In this document: one piece after another, positions 6,906 to 8,790 of the stretch
How the letters are laid out: each line of letters begins with the position of its first letter
Numbering within the stretch: position 1 is the stretch's first letter
The notes under the pieces: generated by a model
What the model was told of the DNA's origin: nothing
The model's database searches: none
What the model saw: the letters and a program-made list of their open reading frames with translations, nothing else
Program-made: the position numbers and the translations under genes
NCBI GenBank assembly: GCA_003455565.1
Contig: DMQW01000147.1
Location: 1 to 8,790 of the forward strand
Direction of reading: 5' to 3'
Length of the DNA stretch: 8,790 nucleotides
DNA from: Limisphaerales bacterium
GTDB lineage: Bacteria; Verrucomicrobiota; Verrucomicrobiia; Limisphaerales; UBA11358

Positions 6906-6923
6906 GCGGCGGTGAACCGCCGC
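6906..6923. terminator. GC-rich hairpin, candidate terminator
   Basis: GCGGCGG (6906-6912) pairs perfectly with CCGCCGC (6917-6923) around a TGAA loop, three bases after the Nudix-fragment stop. On the plus strand no T run follows. On the minus strand the hairpin is followed by TTTT, so it fits better as a terminator for leftward transcription. Confidence 0.4.
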
Positions 6924-6969
6924 CGTTCAGACGCTTCGCGCGGGCCATGCGATTTTCAAATTTCGCGCA

Positions 6970-7008
6970 GCGTCTGGACTGCGGTTGCTTCAGCACCGCT
7001 TTGGACGC
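6970..7008. repeat. Imperfect inverted repeat
   Basis: GCGTC (6970-6974) and GCGGT (6981-6985) pair with GACGC (7004-7008) and ACCGC (6995-6999), with an internal loop between the two short helices. It may be a worn copy of a dispersed palindromic repeat. Confidence 0.35.
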
Positions 7009-7108
7009 GCGCGGGACGGCCCAATAAAATTCAGTCAAACTTTGTTAATCAGTTCGTCTGGAAACAAAAACCCCCGCGCTGTCCGCAACGGGCGCAACTT
7101 GACCCTGC

Positions 7109-7207
7109 CATCGGAGCGCCGGCTGGCAGCCGGCTTTGGACATGGCCGGGATCTGCCCGCTCCGATGAACCAAGAACATCGAAATCTGGCGGCCAGCCAG
7201 CGCTCCG
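7109..7207. repeat. Nested inverted-repeat element
   Basis: CATCGGAGCG (7109-7118) pairs perfectly with CGCTCCGATG (7158-7167). Inside lies a tight hairpin, GCCGGCT-GGC-AGCCGGC (7118-7134). A third, inverted copy of the left end occurs at 7192-7207, where GCCAGCCAGCGCTCCG is the reverse complement of 7112-7127 with one mismatch. The left end can therefore pair with either of two partners. This looks like a REP-like dispersed repeat or a pair of them; no protein is encoded. Confidence 0.6.
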
Positions 7208-7251
7208 GTTTTACGGCGTCGCGCGTTCCTTGAAAAACAAAATCTTATTTG

Positions 7252-7280
7252 TTGACAACTTTCGGGTGAAACAATTAAAT
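7252..7280 (+). promoter_or_regulatory. Sigma70-like promoter
   Basis: TTGACA (7252-7257) is separated by 17 bases from TTAAAT (7275-7280), in an AT-rich island within GC-rich DNA. The -35 box lies in a small palindrome, GTTGACAAC (7251-7259). Transcription would start near 7287 and run into the 83-bp repeats, where no supported gene begins before 7816. Confidence 0.45.
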
Positions 7281-7443
7281 CGCCTTGTCCCACCCGGAAA
7301 TTTATGGCTTTAGCCGAACCACCATCCAACTCTCTGGCTTCGGTCACCTGCCGTCTTCAGTTCGCCGGTCACGGCTCGCCGATTTCTCTGGCGCAACCGT
7401 GCCGCTTAAAGCGGCAGTGGAGCCTTGCCGTTTCCACCCCATC

Positions 7444-7742
7444 CCGGTTGTCGTTTTGCCCCGGCGCGGCGGCGGCGACCCGGCAAAACCTCTTTTTTAC
7501 CCCCGGCGCGGCGGCGCCGCCTCAAAACGACTGTCGTTTCGACCGGGGAAGCTCCGCCCTGGCCGGCAAAAGCGCTTTTTTCAGCCGCCGCAGGCCCGCG
7601 TCGCCCAAAACGATGGTCGTTGCGGCCGGGGCGGCTCCGCGCCAGCCCGTAAAAGCGCTTTTTTCGTCTGGCGCGGGGCTGCGGGACCCAAAACGACGGT
7701 CGTTTTGGCCGGGGCGGACGCGCCTAAGTTCGCAAATGCTTC
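7444..7742. repeat. 83-bp tandem repeat, about 3.6 copies
   Basis: Units start at 7444, 7527, 7610 and 7693, exactly 83 bases apart with no indels; the fourth is only traceable for about 50 bases. Units two and three agree at about 62 of 83 positions, while the first is more diverged but keeps the landmarks. Each full unit has, in order, a GTCGTT box near its start, a GC-rich stretch, an AAAAGCGCTTTTTT box (AAAACCTCTTTTTT in the first) at offset about 42-55, and CAAA at the end. The junction into the fourth unit, AAAACGAC-G-GTCGTTTT, is a perfect palindrome. Because 83 is not a multiple of three, the repeat changes frame with each copy and cannot be a coding repeat. Confidence 0.85.
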
Positions 7743-7784
7743 ATTTCCTGCTGGATGCACCATTTCACCCATTTTCCCCGACCC

Positions 7785-7805
7785 CTAACTCCTAACTCCC
7801 AACTC
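7785..7805 (+). repeat. Three copies of a 7-bp repeat before a TATAATAATATG start
   Basis: CTAACTC occurs at 7785-7791 and 7792-7798, with CCAACTC at 7799-7805. This is followed at once by CTATAATAATATG, which ends in the start codon at 7816. No purine-rich ribosome site is present. Confidence 0.6.
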
Positions 7806-7815
7806 CTATAATAAT

Positions 7816-8025
7816 ATGGCCTCAAATCAACTGCCCAAACCCTTGGACGACCTCTTCACCCTCGCCGAAGACATGGCCGACGGCTGCCACACGGCCACGC
7901 CGTATCTGGCGGCCTACACCGGCGCGCAGGCGGGGCAGATGGTTTATTACTGGCTGCGCTGGGTCAACCCGCGCGGCGAAAAAGGCCCGTGGAGCGAGGC
8001 GGTCAGCGCCACCATTGCGGGATAA
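7816..8025 (+). CDS. Short hypothetical protein with a fibronectin-III-like C-terminal tail, possibly an internally deleted gene
   Basis: This frame has 69 codons. Residues 1-26 (MASNQLPKPLDDLFTLAEDM onward) look like the acidic helical N-terminus of a longer protein. Residues 36-69 (GAQAGQMVYYWLRWVNPRGE, then KGPWSEAVSATIAG) resemble the last strands of a fibronectin-III-like domain, with alternating aromatics and a closing P-W-S-E. A whole such domain needs about 90 residues, so the middle appears to be missing. I believe similar N-termini and tails occur separately in longer hypothetical proteins of this phylum, but that is from memory. The ATG follows an AT-rich TATAATAAT without a Shine-Dalgarno. 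It may be expressed or may be a relic. No function can be given. Confidence 0.5.
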   Translation: MASNQLPKPLDDLFTLAEDMADGCHTATPYLAAYTGAQAGQMVYYWLRWVNPRGEKGPWSEAVSATIAG

Positions 8026-8053
8026 AGTGACGCGCGTCAAAGCCGTGTGAATT

Positions 8054-8188
8054 ATGAATGTAGATTTTGAACAACCGCTGCCCGCCGCCGGATAATCCGC
8101 GCTCTGGAAATACAAAGCCATCCACCCGCAATCCGACGCCCGCGCCGGCCAATGGAGCGATGTGGTGAGTATTCCCGTGGCGAGATAA
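8054..8188 (+). pseudogene. C-terminal scrap of a second fibronectin-III-like-tailed protein
   Basis: Bases 8096-8188 read SALWKYKAIHPQSDARAGQW and then SDVVSIPVAR before TAA. This matches in style the aromatic-rich strand and W-S-D closing motif of the tail ending at 8025. In the same frame, ATG 8054 gives 13 codons (MNVDFEQPLPAAG) and then TAA at 8093-8095, directly before the scrap. A single base change such as CAA or GAA to TAA could have split a short continuous frame. There is no start for the scrap itself, so it is treated as a relic lying between the 69-codon frame and the GloVer-repeat gene. Confidence 0.45.
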
Positions 8189-8215
8189 GAATTGCCTGAT
8201 CAAAAGAATCAACCC

Positions 8216-8790
8216 ATGAGAACGTGCATTAAAAATCTATTCCTCCTGCCCGCGCTGATCGCCGGTCTCGGCTTGATACCGGCGGGCCGGGTGACAGCGC
8301 AAACCTTCACGACCCTGTATAGTTTCACGGCAGTCTCTGGTTCTGGCGCCAACAGCGACGGAGCTTGGCCGTATGCCGTTTTGATTTTATTGGGCAACAC
8401 CCTGTATGGGACGACACAGTTTGGCGGCAGTTCGGGCAAAGGCACGGTGTTCGCCGTCAGCACCAATGGCACGGGTTTTACGAACCTGCATAGTTTCACG
8501 GCAACCTCTGGTTCTCTTTATACCAACAGCGACGGAGCTGATCCGTGGGCCGGATTGATTTTATCGGGCAACACCCTGTATGGGACGGCGTTTCGAGGCG
8601 GCAGTTCGGGCACTGGCACGGTGTTTGCCGTCAGCACTGATGGCATGGGTTTTACGAACCTGCATAGTTTTAATAGCAGCAGCGACGGAGCTAATCCGTT
8701 TGCCGGATTGATTTTATCGGGCAATACCCTGTATGGGACGGCACAGTTTGGCGGCAGTTCGGGCACTGGCACGGTGTTTGCCGTCAGCAC
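8216..8790 (+). CDS. Secreted GloVer-repeat protein (3' end outside window)
   Basis: The frame runs open from ATG 8216 to the window edge (191 complete codons). Residues 1-29 form a Sec signal peptide: Arg and Lys near the start, a hydrophobic core FLLPALIAGLGLIPAG, and a likely cut after VTA. Then come near-identical repeats of 57-58 residues whose SF elements start at bases 8321, 8492 and 8666, each with LYSF or LHSF, SDGA-x-P-x-AGLIL, GNTLYGT, FGGSSGTGTVFAVST and GFTNLH. This is the GloVer repeat (TIGR03803), found in large exported proteins that often end in a PEP-CTERM or other sorting signal. The repeat probably forms a beta-propeller-like or solenoid surface; its role is unknown. DNA of the copies is also highly similar, so copy number may vary. 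No strong ribosome site is seen before the ATG. Confidence 0.85.
   Translation, partial: MRTCIKNLFLLPALIAGLGLIPAGRVTAQTFTTLYSFTAVSGSGANSDGAWPYAVLILLGNTLYGTTQFGGSSGKGTVFAVSTNGTGFTNLHSFTATSGSLYTNSDGADPWAGLILSGNTLYGTAFRGGSSGTGTVFAVSTDGMGFTNLHSFNSSSDGANPFAGLILSGNTLYGTAQFGGSSGTGTVFAVS

Larger units (their letters stand above)
6903..7815. other. About 0.9 kb of intergenic DNA without a convincing gene, rich in palindromes and repeats
   Basis: Several frames stay open here on both strands, including three overlapping plus-strand frames between 7285 and 7795. None has a recognisable domain or a clear ribosome site, and openness in all three forward frames is what stop-poor, GC-rich repeat DNA gives. 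The contents that can be supported are listed separately: hairpins, a nested inverted-repeat element, a promoter-like pair of boxes, an 83-bp tandem repeat and a 7-bp repeat. Confidence 0.7.

Noticed and set aside
7055..7110. Cobalamin-like riboswitch suggested by a GCTGTCCGCAACGGG stretch
   Set aside because: The B12-box context and surrounding helices are not recognisable and no cobalamin gene follows.
6912..7313. 133-codon plus-strand open frame and the minus frame at 7045-7347
   Set aside because: Both run through hairpins and inverted repeats, have no domain, and no ribosome site is evident.
7444..7742. CRISPR array
   Set aside because: The unit is 83 bases and diverges along its whole length, without short identical repeats separated by unique spacers.
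7285..7795. Overlapping plus-strand open frames of 75-167 codons through the repeat region
   Set aside because: All three frames are open at once, the 83-bp unit is not a multiple of three, and the translations are low-complexity Ala/Pro/Arg sequence without any domain.
7807..7812. TATAAT as a -10 box for the frame at 7816
   Set aside because: It ends three bases before the ATG and there is no -35 box 16-18 bases upstream.

Overview
The window looks like chromosomal DNA of a Verrucomicrobiota bacterium, perhaps of the Limisphaerales/Pedosphaera type. Three things suggest this: an alternative complex III (ACIII) operon, a secreted protein built of GloVer repeats (TIGR03803-like, named for Gloeobacter and Verrucomicrobia), and GC-rich intergenic DNA full of small palindromes. 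The phylum is an inference from gene content; there is no rRNA or other marker gene here.

Bases 1-6521 are one tightly packed plus-strand operon: actC (5' end outside the window), actD, actE, actF, a small membrane-anchored protein, a CcoN-like heme-copper oxidase subunit I and a CcoO-like membrane cytochrome c. Nearly every junction overlaps (ATGA or TGATG), so the genes are probably translationally coupled. ActC-F belong to a quinol:cytochrome c oxidoreductase, and actA and actB presumably lie just upstream. An operon of this shape usually hands electrons from ACIII to a terminal oxidase encoded beside it. Here, however, the subunit I homologue appears by eye alignment to have lost every histidine that binds low-spin heme, high-spin heme and CuB. 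The CcoO partner keeps its heme c motif and a Met ligand but carries an extra domain of about 85 residues. A complex III joined to a ligand-free oxidase scaffold and a modified cytochrome c is the most interesting feature of the window.

Bases 6522-6902 are a scarred junction. An 82-bp palindromic element flanked by a 13-bp direct repeat has separated the cytochrome stop codon from what was probably an overlapping next start codon. That start leads into only a 40-codon frame, and the C-terminal part of a Nudix (MutT/MutY-type) domain follows in another frame.

Bases 6903-7815 contain no convincing gene. They hold hairpins, a nested inverted-repeat element (7109-7207), a sigma70-like promoter (7252-7280), about 3.6 copies of an 83-bp tandem repeat in exact register (7444-7742), and a short 7-bp repeat next to a TATAATAATATG start.

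Bases 7816-8188 hold a 69-codon reading frame and a separate C-terminal scrap, which look like decayed members of fibronectin-III-like-tailed hypothetical proteins. From 8216 to the window end runs the start of a secreted GloVer-repeat protein, which is incomplete at the 3' edge.
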